A stretch of DNA of 64,000 nucleotides from Streptomyces albicerus (GTDB taxonomy: Bacteria > Actinomycetota > Actinomycetes > Streptomycetales > Streptomycetaceae). The translations under genes were made by a program, and so were the position numbers. The DNA lies in contig NZ_VWMY01000027.1 in assembly GCF_008905045.1 (NCBI RefSeq), forward strand, positions 62,001 through 126,000, given 5' to 3'. The notes under the pieces were generated by a model. The model saw only the letters and a program-made list of their open reading frames with translations, made no database searches and was not told where the DNA came from. Below are positions 62,893-64,000 of this stretch, piece by piece (the first letter of the stretch is position 1; each line of letters opens with the position of its first letter).

Positions 62893-64000
62893 TCAGGCGC
62901 CCAGCGCCGCGAGCACCACGGACCTGGCCTCCTCCTGGACCTGGCGCAGATGGTCCGGACCGAGGAAGGACTCCCCGTAGATCTTGTAGACGTCCTCGGT
63001 GCCCGAAGGACGGGCCGCGAACCAGGCGTTGGCGGTGGCGACCTTGATCCCGCCGAGGGCGGCGCCGTTGCCGGGGGCCTCGGTGAGCACCGCGGTGACC
63101 GGCTCGCCGGCGAGGGTGTCGGCGGTGACCTGGCGCGGGGACAACTTGGCGAGCAGCGCCTTCTCCTCGCGGGAGGCCGGGGCGTCGACGCGCGCGTAGG
63201 CCGGGGCGCCGAAGCGGTCGGTGAGCTGCGCGTAGTGCTCCGAGGGCGTCTTGTCGGTGACGGCCGCGATCTCGGAGGCGAGCAGGGCCAGGATGATGCC
63301 GTCCTTGTCGGTGGTCCACACCGAACCGTCGCGGCGCAGGAAGGACGCGCCCGCCGACTCCTCGCCGCCGAAGCCGAGCGTTCCGTCGGACAGCCCGTCC
63401 ACGAACCACTTGAATCCGACCGGGACTTCGACCAGCTGCCGGCCGACGTCCGCCGCGACCCGGTCGATCATGCTGGACGACACCAGGGTCTTGCCGATCC
63501 CGGCGCCCGCGGGCCACTGCTCCCGGTGCGAAAACAGGTACGAAATCGCCACGGCCAGATAGTGGTTGGGGTTCATCAGGCCCGCGTCGGGGGTGACGAT
63601 GCCGTGCCGGTCGGCGTCGGCGTCGTTGCCGGTGGCGATGTCGAACCGGTCGCGCTGCTCGATGAGCGAGGCCATGGCGTACGGCGAGGAGCAGTCCATG
63701 CGGATCTTGCCGTCCCAGTCCAGCGTCATGAAGCGCCAGGTGGGGTCGGCGAGCGGATTGACCACCGTCAGGTCGAGCCCGTGCTGTTCGGCGATCCGGC
63801 CCCAGTAGGCGACCGAGGCACCGCCCAGCGGATCGGCGCCGATGCGCACGCCGGCGGCCCGGATGGCCTCCAGGTCCAGCACGTTCGGCAGGTCGGCCAC
63901 ATAGGTGCCGAGGAAGTCGTGGCGGCCGGTGCCGGGTGCGGCCAGGGCGCGGGTGTAGGGGATGCGCCGTACGTCCTTCAGGCCGCCGGTGATGATCTCG
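62893..64000 (-). CDS. pgm: Phosphoglucomutase (alpha-D-glucose phosphate-specific), 5' end outside window
   Basis: The frame is open from the right edge to TGA at 62893, giving about 369 codons of the C-terminal two thirds of the usual 546-residue enzyme. It interconverts glucose 1- and 6-phosphate. The metal loop GNDADADRHG, the sugar-binding GGEESAGAS and the phosphate-binding RPSGTEDVYKIYGES are all present. The catalytic serine lies beyond the window. A strong terminator follows the stop. Confidence 0.92.
   Translation of the reverse strand, partial: EIITGGLKDVRRIPYTRALAAPGTGRHDFLGTYVADLPNVLDLEAIRAAGVRIGADPLGGASVAYWGRIAEQHGLDLTVVNPLADPTWRFMTLDWDGKIRMDCSSPYAMASLIEQRDRFDIATGNDADADRHGIVTPDAGLMNPNHYLAVAISYLFSHREQWPAGAGIGKTLVSSSMIDRVAADVGRQLVEVPVGFKWFVDGLSDGTLGFGGEESAGASFLRRDGSVWTTDKDGIILALLASEIAAVTDKTPSEHYAQLTDRFGAPAYARVDAPASREEKALLAKLSPRQVTADTLAGEPVTAVLTEAPGNGAALGGIKVATANAWFAARPSGTEDVYKIYGESFLGPDHLRQVQEEARSVVLAALGA

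Noticed and set aside
1..64000. tRNA, rRNA, CRISPR arrays, integrase or phage genes
   Set aside because: I looked for their usual signatures and saw none; the only mobile-element trace is the short transposase fragment near 48.5 kb.

Overview
This is high-GC actinobacterial DNA. The codon use, the GTG/TTG starts, the many ATGA/GTGA stop-start overlaps, the Tat-type signals, the sortase LAxTG anchor and families such as PucR, SARP-free two-component pairs, DUF1996 and DUF6069 all fit a Streptomyces chromosome. I see no tRNA, rRNA, CRISPR array, intact insertion sequence or prophage.

Layout. 0-3 kb: the end of an unknown gene and a sortase-anchored DUF1996 surface protein, separated by a strong bidirectional terminator. 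3-18.4 kb: a galactoside utilisation locus. It has a secreted GH27 alpha-galactosidase, a divergent secreted GH2 beta-mannosidase-like enzyme with discoidin modules, a sugar ABC importer, an intracellular GH36 alpha-galactosidase, an SDR dehydrogenase, a FadR-type regulator, D-galactonate dehydratase and a mutarotase-like protein. This reads as galactomannan or alpha-galactoside breakdown followed by oxidative (De Ley-Doudoroff) galactose catabolism; Leloir genes are absent. 18.6-26.2 kb: a three-gene GABA operon (aminotransferase, a YdiJ-like FAD/Fe-S dehydrogenase, succinate-semialdehyde dehydrogenase) with a divergent PucR regulator.

26.2-34.7 kb: a decay zone. Only a few genes are intact (a small membrane protein, an SDR/TetR pair, a TPR protein, an FtsX-type permease). 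Between them lie a truncated GNAT, a LysE fragment with a nonsense codon, a chimera of a binding protein and an FMN reductase, an ABC ATPase with its middle deleted and an MFS exporter with an internal deletion. 34.9-36.4 kb: an XRE regulator and a hypothetical gene.

36.5-45.1 kb: the most unusual intact unit, nine tightly packed genes. They encode a SsuABC/NMT1-type importer, a RutA-like monooxygenase, a RutB-like amidohydrolase, a DszA/NtaA-type monooxygenase, an MFS transporter, an SsuE-like FMN reductase and a RutF-like flavin reductase. Together they look like uptake and oxidative ring opening of an unidentified N- or S-containing compound. 45.4-48.3 kb: a DauR/YheO-type regulator with an ornithine-cyclodeaminase-like and a D-threonine-aldolase-like enzyme, probably for an unusual or D-amino acid.

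48.5-54.4 kb: small regulatory and hypothetical modules (TetR/DUF2867, GNAT/CDGSH-like Fe-S, ArsR/SRPBCC/TIGR03086, DUF6069, Lgt). 54.6-61.3 kb: two histidine kinase/NarL-type pairs, the second next to an MMPL exporter. 61.5-64 kb: an SGNH hydrolase pseudogene whose stop codon directly follows the catalytic GDS, and the 3' two thirds of phosphoglucomutase running off the right edge.
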